Source: Bacteroidota bacterium
Lineage (GTDB): Bacteria > Bacteroidota > Bacteroidia > Bacteroidales > Cfx3-03
Length of the DNA stretch: 62,897 bases
Assembly (NCBI GenBank): GCA_013390605.1
Contig: JACAUB010000001.1
Span: 2,908,333-2,971,229 of the forward strand
Direction: 5' to 3'
This document shows, in pieces, positions 7,182-15,499 of the stretch. Each line of letters starts with the position of its first letter. Positions within the stretch are counted from its first letter, which is position 1. The position numbers were made by a program, and so were the translations under genes. The notes below the pieces were generated by a model that saw nothing but the letters and a program-made list of their open reading frames with translations, was not told the DNA's origin and searched no databases.

Positions 7182-9386
7182 ATGTCTCAGCACGACATGA
7201 TATGGGAAGAGCTTCCCCTACAATGGAACGAAGGCGCATTTACCGGCAACGGGCAGGTAGGCATGATGATTTATGCCACGCTAAAAGATAACCGGATAGA
7301 TTTCCACATCGGACGGCAAGATGTTCCCGACCACCGAAAAGCGCCGGATCAGAAAACATCGATGGGCGTTCCTGGAGCATCGCTGATGTACGATTACCCG
7401 CGCCTCGATATTGGCCGGATGGTGCTTCGTCCTGCTGGAAAAATTCTTTCGGGAACCATTCGTCAAGATTTATGGAATGCCGAAATCCGTGGCAAAATCA
7501 TTACGGACATGGGCGAAATTACATTCAAGGCATTCACTCCCCGCGATCGCATGGTTAATGTAATAGAAATCAGTTCATCCGAAAAACAAAACGTTAAAAA
7601 GACAGGCTATCAGTGGTCGTTTCTGCCCGGAAATCCAGCCTCGCCCAGGGCGCAAGTTTTCCCTGACAATCCGGAAAGCAAAGCCTATGTAACCAATCCC
7701 AAACCTGTTATTACCAAAACCAACGATGTTTCGGTGTGTGTGCAGTCGCTGCTGGCCGGGGCCGATTATGCCACGGCATGGACTGAAAAGAAGACGCAAC
7801 ATTCTACTCAATCAACTTTATATATTTCCATAGCCAATGAGATTCCGGCTTCGGATGTTTCAGCGAAAGTTGCCACTCAGGCTGTCAATGGCGCCTCCAT
7901 TCTAAAACTTGCTGCATTGGAAAAGCCTCACCGGGAGTGGTGGCACAATTATTATCAGCATTCGTTTTTATCTGTTCCCGATGCCCGGATGGAATCGTTT
8001 TATTGGATTCAAATCTATAAAATGGCCGTTTGTTCGCGAACAGATGGCCAGGCGGTTGATTTGTTTGGCCCAATGTTCCGGGTAAACCAATGGCCTGGTT
8101 TGTGGTGGAACCTGAATGTTCAGCTCACCTATTGGCCTTATTATGCAAGCAATCACCTGGATTTAGCCGAAAATCTTATCAGGCTGATCGATGAGAGATT
8201 TGATCTGATGCTCGATAAATACCGTGGTCCAAAATTGGGCGATTTTACCTGGGCCATGCACAATTATTGGCTGCATTACCGCTACCAGGGCGATTGGAAA
8301 GCTATTCAGGAAAAATGGGTGCCAAAAGCCATCAGAATTGCTGAAGCGTTTGAAAAGCTTCAACAACAAAACTCTTCCGGGAAAATTGAATTATTGCCTA
8401 TGGGATCTCCTGAGTACAAAGGTTTTGAGACTTTCCCAAATACGAATTACAACTTGGCTATTCTGCGATGGTTACTCAATGCGTTGGTTGAGTCGAACGA
8501 AATAGCCGGTTCACATCAAACCGAAGTTAGTAAATGGAAGCAAACATTGGCCAATTTAATCCCTTATCCGGTAGATGAAAACGGTTTGAAGATTGGAAGC
8601 AACCAGCCAGTTGACATGTCTCACCGACATTTTTCTCACCTGATGGGCTTATATCCCTTGTTTCAGCTCAATCCCGATTCGCCAGCCGACAGTAAACTGA
8701 TGGACAAATCGGTAGCACACTGGTATCAGATTGAAAATGGCAAAGCTTTGGCCGGCTTTTCTTTCACTGCAGCGACATCGTTGTACGCCGCACTTGGTCG
8801 TGGCAACGATGCCTACAAGGTTCTTAACCACTTTCTATTAAGCGATATTGGTATCAGTCAATTAATCTCGAATACCATGTATGTCGAATCGGGCGGAAGA
8901 AATCCGGTGATCGAAACGCCTTTGAGTGCTGCAAATTCCATCATGGAGTTCCTGATTCAAAGTTGGGGTGGCAAAATCCGGGTGTTTCCGGCAGTATCCG
9001 ACCAATGGAAAGATGCTTCTTTTTATCAGCTTCGGGCGCAAGGCGGTTTTTTAGTAAGCGCTTCCCGAAGTCAGGGGAAAACGGATTGGATTTCGGTGAA
9101 AAGCCTTTCAGGTGAACCTTGTGTGGTAAAAGTCCCAGATTGGACTATCCCTATTCAAATCGGAAAAGGAAAGAAGATCCCAATCACGAAAATTGTGGAA
9201 GGCGAATACAGGGTTGATTTGAAAGCCGGAGAGGAAATTGTACTCACATCAGGAGTAAAAGCAACAAAACCAGTTGTAAAATCAATTTTGCATTCTTCAG
9301 TAGAATTGAATTTGTATGGTGTAAAAAAAGGAAAACAACTACCTAAAATTCAGGATTGGCCATTGCCTGAGTATAAGTTCAACTAA
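7182..9386 (+). CDS. GH95-like (alpha/alpha)6-barrel glycosidase, apparently without its signal peptide
   Basis: 734 residues. The N-terminal part (MIWEELPLQWNEGAFTGNG) resembles the beta-sandwich that precedes GH95-type barrels (also seen as DUF5703). The central helical barrel contains W-rich segments such as RVNQWPGLWWNLNVQLTYWP, and the C-terminus has a small beta domain. Homologues are secreted, but this ORF starts right at the domain boundary, and a signal-peptide-like fragment lies 100 bases upstream in another frame. As it stands the product would stay in the cytoplasm, or the gene is inactive. Composition is more G+C-rich than in the neighbouring genes. The substrate is probably an alpha-L-linked fucose- or galactose-like residue by family analogy, but this is not certain. 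Confidence 0.65.
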   Translation: MSQHDMIWEELPLQWNEGAFTGNGQVGMMIYATLKDNRIDFHIGRQDVPDHRKAPDQKTSMGVPGASLMYDYPRLDIGRMVLRPAGKILSGTIRQDLWNAEIRGKIITDMGEITFKAFTPRDRMVNVIEISSSEKQNVKKTGYQWSFLPGNPASPRAQVFPDNPESKAYVTNPKPVITKTNDVSVCVQSLLAGADYATAWTEKKTQHSTQSTLYISIANEIPASDVSAKVATQAVNGASILKLAALEKPHREWWHNYYQHSFLSVPDARMESFYWIQIYKMAVCSRTDGQAVDLFGPMFRVNQWPGLWWNLNVQLTYWPYYASNHLDLAENLIRLIDERFDLMLDKYRGPKLGDFTWAMHNYWLHYRYQGDWKAIQEKWVPKAIRIAEAFEKLQQQNSSGKIELLPMGSPEYKGFETFPNTNYNLAILRWLLNALVESNEIAGSHQTEVSKWKQTLANLIPYPVDENGLKIGSNQPVDMSHRHFSHLMGLYPLFQLNPDSPADSKLMDKSVAHWYQIENGKALAGFSFTAATSLYAALGRGNDAYKVLNHFLLSDIGISQLISNTMYVESGGRNPVIETPLSAANSIMEFLIQSWGGKIRVFPAVSDQWKDASFYQLRAQGGFLVSASRSQGKTDWISVKSLSGEPCVVKVPDWTIPIQIGKGKKIPITKIVEGEYRVDLKAGEEIVLTSGVKATKPVVKSILHSSVELNLYGVKKGKQLPKIQDWPLPEYKFN

Positions 9387-9652
9387 TACATAGCCCTGTT
9401 TTTCTTAACACTTTCAGATATTTAATTTCTCCACAGTTTTTGAAAATCATTTCAATGAAGGCGTTATTGTACAATTAATGGTCTTTATTCTTCAAAGAGT
9501 TGATAAATTAAATTCATAAACTTGAGGTTTAGCTTTTACAACTCTGTTTTTATGAAACATATCAACTAATTGTATAACAGAGAGATGATTATTCATAGCA
9601 ATCTCGATAGTTTTCGGAACCAAGTGACTGGTAAAAAATAAAATATAAACAC
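9387..9652. other. Intergenic region, possible antisense gene relic
   Basis: No annotated gene. On the minus strand roughly 9497-9650 is open for about 46 codons with a protein-like composition (for example PKTIEIAMNNHLSVIQLVDM), followed by frame-breaking stops. I do not recognise a family. It may be a relic or chance; no promoter or terminator is evident. Confidence 0.2.
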
Positions 9653-12127
9653 ATGAAAAAAATAATTCTTCTGCTTTTTCTTCTTCTTTTTAACCGGGGG
9701 ATGGAAGTTTCTGCTCAAGGTACATTCAGTTCTTTCGAACGAGCAAAACGTCATCCGATAATATATGATCGACCTGCTCCTGATTTTTTTGAAGGTGCGT
9801 TACTAGGCAACGGGGCAATGGGCGTAGTAGTAACAACCCGTCCCGATGCAGTAGTATTTTATTTCGGTCACAACAATGTTTGGGACATTCGTATTGCAGA
9901 GAATAACCAGGAAAAAATCGGAACATTTAAATATGTATTCAGCCAAGTAAAAGCAATTCCAGATACTTTAACTGTTCTGACACAAAATCCTTGGTATTTG
10001 GAATACAGCAATATGGCTGCTGAAAACTATGGGAAACCATATCCACGTCCATTTCCTTGCGGCTCTGTACTGTTGGGTTTCGATCGTAGGAATGTCGAAA
10101 TAATCGGACACCGACTCGATATTTCCAATGGATTATGTGAAGTTTATTTATTGACCAAAGCCCAAAAGAAGCTGACTTTACAAATTTTCACTGATATGAC
10201 CAACGATCAGCTTTGGTTTAGTTTAGTCAATGAGCATGGTGATCCATGTGACAATATTTTTGATCGGGTTCGGGTAATACCTGATCCATCCACGCCTAAA
10301 GAATTTCCAATGACAAAACCAGAGGAAGAACTTTCAAAAGGAATATTATCTTTTCGTCAGTCTTTGCCCCATTCCGAGCCTGAAAAATATGATATAACTA
10401 AAGGGCATCCAAAAGACAGAGCCTTCCGTCTGATAACAGCCTTGAATTGTTTGCTCGAAAAACGATCTCGAATCAACTGGGATGGAAACAAGCAAGAGAT
10501 GGAAACATTGGAAGCAGGTATCAAAAAGAAAATTGGATTTACGGGTTGCATTTCACTTAAGGAAGGATTAAACACTGATGTTGCGTTTGATTTACCAGAA
10601 ATGGAAATACCGCAATCCAAAAAGTTCCAAGCATCAATTCAGAAAAGTCAACAAATCTGGAAAGAATACTGGAACAAATCTGGAGTAAAACTGAATGACC
10701 AGTTTCTGGAACGTATGTGGTATCAGAATTTGTACTTTCTGAATTGTGCGACTAAAAAAGAAGCCACCACTCCCGGCCTTTTTGCCAACTGGAGCTATAA
10801 CAACATTGGCACCGCCTGGCATGGCGATTATCATATGAATTATAATACCCAGCAACCGTTTTGGGTAACTTTTTCGAGTAACCATCTAGAGAAAAATCTA
10901 CCGTATGTGAATTTGATTGAACGTTTGATACCCGTAAGTAGGCATTGGGCAAAAGAATACTACGAATTGCCGGGTGCCTATTTTCTTCACAGCGCATATC
11001 CGGTAGACATGACCATGAACGCATATCCAGTTCCGACCTGGGGATGGGAAATAGCTGAAACCCCATGGGCCGTTCAGGGTTTATGGTGGCACTATTTATA
11101 TTCGGGAGATACTGGATTTCTCAAAGAACGGGCTTTTATACCGATAAAAGCTGCTGTTGAATTTCTAGTAGCCTATATGAAACGTCCTGAAGCTAGCGGC
11201 CCACAGTGGAATGATGATAAATTCCATATCTTCCCAACTGTGCCTCCTGAATTGTATGGACTTAGGCCAGGATTCAAGTACAATTACGATTGTAATGCCG
11301 ATTTGTCACTAACCAAGTTCGTTTTTAAGGCTTTCATCGAAGCGACTAGGGTATTGAAACTTGAAAAATCAGAAAAAAAATTACTTGGCGATGTAAAAAT
11401 GATATTGTCGCGATTTCCGGAATATCCAACTGCCATTTCGAAAAGGTACGGGAAAGTGTTGGTTTCAGTGCCCGAAGAACACGATCAGGTGGTTTACAAT
11501 GTTCCAAATTCACTGTTTACAGTGTTCCCCGGTGAAGATCATGGACTGCATTCTGACAAGGAAACCTATGAAATTTTAAAGAACACATTCTTAAATCAAC
11601 AAAACGAAGGAGGTAATGATTTGGTTTTTAGTAATTTACAATCTGCACGTATCGGAATGCTCGATCTGGAGCGGTTTAAACGACAGGTCAACTATTGCTT
11701 ATTGCCTAACGGAACTACTTCCGACCGGGTAATGCAGGTTCATGGTCGTTACAATGACCTGACTCCTTATGGCTATATGGATAAGATGGGTATCTGGTTC
11801 GAGAACTTTGCTCTGCCTGTGGTTGTTAACGAATGTCTGATGCAAAGCTATGATGGCACTATCAGGCTATTTCCAAATTGGCAAATGGATAAAGATGCTG
11901 AATTTCATAACCTACGCGCTACCGGAGCTTTTCTGGTAAGTGCCGCCTTGAAAAAAGGAAAAGTTAACGAGATAAAGGTAACCAGTGAGGTTGGGGGAGT
12001 GCTTAAGATAATACTTCCCTGGAAAAATGGAGGAACAGTCTCCACCGGAAAGGGGAGAAAAGTGTTTTCAAGCCCGATCATCGAAATGTTAACTATAAAA
12101 GATGAAACTATAATTTTTCAGCCATAA
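9653..12127 (+). CDS. Secreted GH95-like (alpha/alpha)6-barrel glycosidase
   Basis: 824 residues with a signal peptide (cleavage near VSAQ, residue 22). The N-terminal beta-sandwich holds the family phrase DFFEGALLGNGAMGVVV. The barrel contains WHGDYHMNYNTQQPFW, the counterpart of the TTNIN-MNYW segment of classical GH95. The C-terminus ends with a beta domain (LFPNWQMDKDAEFHNLRATG). It is related to but clearly distinct from both the 7182 gene and the canonical GH95 at 25898. Periplasmic removal of alpha-L-fucose, L-galactose or a similar sugar is the family expectation. It is followed by a 910-base region with a decayed gene and operator-like repeats, so it is probably the last gene of its transcript. 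Confidence 0.7.
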   Translation: MKKIILLLFLLLFNRGMEVSAQGTFSSFERAKRHPIIYDRPAPDFFEGALLGNGAMGVVVTTRPDAVVFYFGHNNVWDIRIAENNQEKIGTFKYVFSQVKAIPDTLTVLTQNPWYLEYSNMAAENYGKPYPRPFPCGSVLLGFDRRNVEIIGHRLDISNGLCEVYLLTKAQKKLTLQIFTDMTNDQLWFSLVNEHGDPCDNIFDRVRVIPDPSTPKEFPMTKPEEELSKGILSFRQSLPHSEPEKYDITKGHPKDRAFRLITALNCLLEKRSRINWDGNKQEMETLEAGIKKKIGFTGCISLKEGLNTDVAFDLPEMEIPQSKKFQASIQKSQQIWKEYWNKSGVKLNDQFLERMWYQNLYFLNCATKKEATTPGLFANWSYNNIGTAWHGDYHMNYNTQQPFWVTFSSNHLEKNLPYVNLIERLIPVSRHWAKEYYELPGAYFLHSAYPVDMTMNAYPVPTWGWEIAETPWAVQGLWWHYLYSGDTGFLKERAFIPIKAAVEFLVAYMKRPEASGPQWNDDKFHIFPTVPPELYGLRPGFKYNYDCNADLSLTKFVFKAFIEATRVLKLEKSEKKLLGDVKMILSRFPEYPTAISKRYGKVLVSVPEEHDQVVYNVPNSLFTVFPGEDHGLHSDKETYEILKNTFLNQQNEGGNDLVFSNLQSARIGMLDLERFKRQVNYCLLPNGTTSDRVMQVHGRYNDLTPYGYMDKMGIWFENFALPVVVNECLMQSYDGTIRLFPNWQMDKDAEFHNLRATGAFLVSAALKKGKVNEIKVTSEVGGVLKIILPWKNGGTVSTGKGRKVFSSPIIEMLTIKDETIIFQP

Positions 12128-12276
12128 TTTTTTATAAATTACAATTCAATATCGTTTAGTTAAGGAAATTAGTTGAAAGACTTGATTTTATTGGGAATAT
12201 TCTGATGTCAGAAATGGGAAGAATACAATTTGGAAAGGCCCTTCAAGCCTTTTACTATATTGCACAAAAAACATGG

Positions 12277-12292
12277 GAGATTATACGACTGG
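12277..12292 (+). repeat. 16-bp direct repeat, copy B
   Basis: GAGATTATACGACTGG, identical to 5599-5614. Here it lies about 80 bases before the decayed coding relic at 12370, as copy A lies 79 bases before an intact GH43 gene. This supports the idea that it marks a duplicated gene start region. Confidence 0.5.
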
Positions 12293-12369
12293 GGCAAAAT
12301 GTTTCTCGGCATAAAACAACTAAACGAAATTACTCAATGAATTACAAACGATTATGATTTTTTTTCTAA

Positions 12370-12669
12370 CTAAACGACTTTGAATTAGGATGGAAAGCAA
12401 TACGGGTTCAATCTGGAAAACCGGGAATTTTCAAGACATCTGGAGTAGTTACTATAGGCGAATAATATGAACCTGGCAACTTGACAAATGAAGTATTTCC
12501 AAATGACGATAATTATTGTGATAGATTTATGTGTGCAAGTGATAAACTTTGACTTAGTGTAGAAATAGATATTGAACATACAAATAAATATCCATATCAG
12601 AGGGCATATCTTCCTGTTAACCTTCGCGAAGATAAGACGATGTGGAACTTGGTAAAGAAAACTTGTTAG
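12370..12669 (+). pseudogene. Decayed C-terminal part of a glycosidase with a discoidin-like domain
   Basis: One reading frame translates to coherent protein despite stops at 12463, 12550 and 12667. It first gives AIRVQSGKPGIFKTSGVVTI, similar to the strand pair closing many GH2-type enzymes. Then come NEVFPNDDNYCDRFM, LSVEIDIEH, AYLPVNLREDKTMWNLVKK, the succession seen in F5/8 type C domains. No intact start exists. It sits in a 910-base stretch otherwise holding only the 16-bp repeat and the operator-like array; 12670-12805 shows nothing I recognise. The family assignment rests on motif memory and is tentative. Confidence 0.4.
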
Positions 12670-12805
12670 ATGAATTAATTAAAAAACACACCCAGCAGTA
12701 GAGTTGATGATTTATTACCTAAAAACTTTTGCTTATTGAAATAAATCTTCGAGAAATTTAATATAAAAGAGATTAATTCAGCAAGTGTTTTTTTCTAGTT
12801 ACTGC

Positions 12806-12852
12806 AAACGTTTCCGGTAATAGAGAACGTTTTCGGTAACGTTTCCGGTAAT
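12806..12852. promoter_or_regulatory. Triple operator-like repeat upstream of the GH141-like gene
   Basis: Three near-identical copies of AACGTTT(C/T)CGGTAA start at 12807, 12826 and 12838, the last two overlapping. Each has a CG-centred AACGTT core like operators of LacI-family regulators, and the second and third form an ACGTT/AACGT inverted pair. The array lies about 190 bases before the start at 13038. It is a plausible control site for the plus-strand glycosidase run. No LacI-type gene is in the window. Confidence 0.45.
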
Positions 12853-13037
12853 AATAATATCTATTCTTTAAAAAAAGATGAGTAATGGTTATATTTTTGA
12901 TTAATAATACAAATCCAATATTGAAACAGCAGTTTTTAATCATCGTTTTATGATTGGTGAGATATTTCTCATCAACAAATATATGGTAACTCTTAAACTT
13001 ATTGATAATTCATTTTCTTATTAGCAATATAAAATAT

Positions 13038-15482
13038 ATGATATTTAAGATCTCAAGAAAAACAGCACTGATCATTTTAGGAATAATATTTCCATTAACT
13101 TATCTGAATGCACAGGATAAGACTACGACTTTTGCAGATTTCTATGTCGCCCCAAAAGGGAATGATAAATGGAGTGGAAAGCTAAGCGAACCCAATGCTG
13201 ATTTTACAGATGGCCCTTTTGCTACAATAAATAGAGCAAAGCAAGCTGTTAAATATTTCAAAAAGGATATTTACCGTAATATTTTTGTTATGATAAGGGG
13301 TGGTGATTACTGCCTTACAGAACCGGAAGTTTTTACTGCCGATGATGGTCATTACGATTCATACAAAGTTGTTTATATGGCTTATCCAGATGAAGAACCT
13401 ATATTCCATTCGGATATCGAGGTTTCGGGTTGGCAACTAGCTGGAGCAGTAAAAGGCTTGCCAACTGTGGCAAGTGGGTATGTTTATGTAGCAAAGATAC
13501 CTAAATTACCAGTGGGTAAAGAGCGATTCTATACGTTATACGACAATGGAAAACTTTTAACCAGAGCACACTCTAAAGGTTTTGAGCCTACAAAAAAAAT
13601 GAGCGGTGGCGATGGTGGTGGTAATGATTGGAAAGGAATGGTTAATGCTGACCGGACATTACTCTGGTTTCCAAAAGGCTCATTAAAAAAATGGTCGAAT
13701 CTGGATGATATTGAAATATTTATACAACCTAATGTTGGTTATGTAACAAATTATCTGACGCTTTCCTCTGTAGATACCGCAACCGGAGAAGCGCATACAT
13801 CTATTCCTGCGACATATCCTATGGGAAAGGTGGATAAACACCTTTTTGCATTTAAAGGAGGAAATTTCAGAGTTGAAAATGTTTTAGACTATCTGGATAC
13901 ACCTGGAGAATGGGTTGTAAATACAAAGGAGGGTTTGATCTATTACTGGCCTATTCATAATAAACCAGGCAAAGTTACTTTTCCTGCATTAACACAATAT
14001 TTCTTTATTGATGGACATGAAAAAGGTGATATCGTTCGCAATATTGCATTTCAAGGATTAACTTTTACACGTGGAGACAGGGAGTTGGTAACACAAAACG
14101 ATGCGGGACTGCAACATGAATGGGATATGTGGAATAAGGGGAATGCTTTAATTCGTTTTAGAGATGTTGCATACTGCGAAGTAGATGGTTGTCGTTTTAC
14201 GAATAGTGCTTCAGCTGGTCTCCGTTTCGATTTGTATGCGCAAAGCAATGTAGTGAAAAACAATTTAATTGATTTTGTTGGAGGAACGGGAGTTTTGTTT
14301 TGTGGTTACGGTCCAGGGAAACTTGATGTAAACAAAAACAATCGCATTATAAACAACCATATACACCATTGTGGTGAATTCTATTATCAAGCCAATGCTA
14401 TTATGATTTGGCAAAGTGGAGAAAATACAATTAAGAACAATAAGCTTCACGATTTGCCCTATGATGCCATTGTATTAAGTGGGTCTCGTCCTTTGTATTT
14501 TAATATAAATCATTCAAATCGCGAGATGGAAAGCACATTACGTCGTAATGAGATTTCTTCTGTTGCTCAGTTTCAGGAAACAATAACCAGAGAACAGATT
14601 ATAGATCATTACAATAAAATAGTACCCTATTCTCTAACTCGCAACAACTTAGTAGAGGACAACGAAATATTCAGTACGATGAATAAGATGTTTGATGGAA
14701 ATGCTATCTATCTTTCAGATGTAGGTTTTGGCAATTCAATTCATCGTAATTATATTCACCATCTTTCTGGCAAAGGTATGCAACAAGCAATTCGTACTGA
14801 TGCATTTATCAAAAACACTACAATTTCAGACAATATTATTTATAACTGTAACTGTGGGGGAATCAATGTCAAATTATATGAGAATAATGTCTATAATAAC
14901 ATAGTTGCTGATATTCACGATATTGTTTATGAAACATCAGATGGCATATCTACGAATATGTTTCTTGGATACATTAGTCTCTTAGAAGTTTTTAAACGGT
15001 CGGAAATGCCACCTCATGTAAAGCTCGATATTAAGCACAATATTTTTTATAAAACGCATATACACAACCCATTTTATCGCGAAAGCCTAGTAGATGGGGA
15101 AAAAAAACAAGTCAAACTTGAAGAGTGTGAAATTGACCAAAATATTTATTTCGATATTAATGCTAAAGATAAAGGCCTCCAATTTCTACAAGATTATCGG
15201 CGACGGGGGGTGGATGCAAATAGTATAGCTGAAGATCCGATGTTTGTTGATGTTAAACATGGTGATTTTAGACTTAAAAAAGGATCTCCGGCATATAAAA
15301 TCGGTTTTAAGGATATTGATATGACTCACATAAGTCTTACTGATGATTTCCCTGTAATTTTTAATAAAATTGTCAGGGATCAATTAGGAGAAAAATATGA
15401 TAGCTTTGAAAAGCTTGAAGATAAATGTAAACCCATGCAAGGAGCAACCAGTAAAGAATTTAAAGAAATACAGGGAATTTAA
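13038..15482 (+). CDS. Secreted right-handed parallel beta-helix protein, GH141-like
   Basis: 814 residues from the ATG at 13038, which gives a clean signal peptide (IFKISRKTALIILG, ending near LNAQ). An in-frame ATG at 13002 would add 12 residues and is less likely. The N-terminal FYVAPKGNDKWSGKL and DGPFATINRAKQAV phrases and the later AYPDEEPIFHSDIEVSGW are characteristic of the beta-helix family that includes GH141 alpha-L-fucosidases/xylanases. Mid-protein repeats of the type NNRIINNHIHHCG and NTIKNNKLHDLPYDAI are helix rungs. In rhamnogalacturonan II breakdown GH141 removes (methyl)fucose; here specificity is inference. The GH2 gene follows 17 bases later. Confidence 0.72.
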   Translation: MIFKISRKTALIILGIIFPLTYLNAQDKTTTFADFYVAPKGNDKWSGKLSEPNADFTDGPFATINRAKQAVKYFKKDIYRNIFVMIRGGDYCLTEPEVFTADDGHYDSYKVVYMAYPDEEPIFHSDIEVSGWQLAGAVKGLPTVASGYVYVAKIPKLPVGKERFYTLYDNGKLLTRAHSKGFEPTKKMSGGDGGGNDWKGMVNADRTLLWFPKGSLKKWSNLDDIEIFIQPNVGYVTNYLTLSSVDTATGEAHTSIPATYPMGKVDKHLFAFKGGNFRVENVLDYLDTPGEWVVNTKEGLIYYWPIHNKPGKVTFPALTQYFFIDGHEKGDIVRNIAFQGLTFTRGDRELVTQNDAGLQHEWDMWNKGNALIRFRDVAYCEVDGCRFTNSASAGLRFDLYAQSNVVKNNLIDFVGGTGVLFCGYGPGKLDVNKNNRIINNHIHHCGEFYYQANAIMIWQSGENTIKNNKLHDLPYDAIVLSGSRPLYFNINHSNREMESTLRRNEISSVAQFQETITREQIIDHYNKIVPYSLTRNNLVEDNEIFSTMNKMFDGNAIYLSDVGFGNSIHRNYIHHLSGKGMQQAIRTDAFIKNTTISDNIIYNCNCGGINVKLYENNVYNNIVADIHDIVYETSDGISTNMFLGYISLLEVFKRSEMPPHVKLDIKHNIFYKTHIHNPFYRESLVDGEKKQVKLEECEIDQNIYFDINAKDKGLQFLQDYRRRGVDANSIAEDPMFVDVKHGDFRLKKGSPAYKIGFKDIDMTHISLTDDFPVIFNKIVRDQLGEKYDSFEKLEDKCKPMQGATSKEFKEIQGI

Positions 15483-15499
15483 TTAAGAGGAACTATTAC

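Noticed and set aside
9497..9650. 46-codon minus-strand frame as a real gene
   Set aside because: It has no start with promoter, no family I recognise and is followed by breaks; it overlaps the control region of the 9653 gene.
12385..12579. 64-codon frame on the minus strand
   Set aside because: It lies opposite the decayed relic at 12370, where the plus strand shows recognisable protein motifs. The minus frame has no family features.
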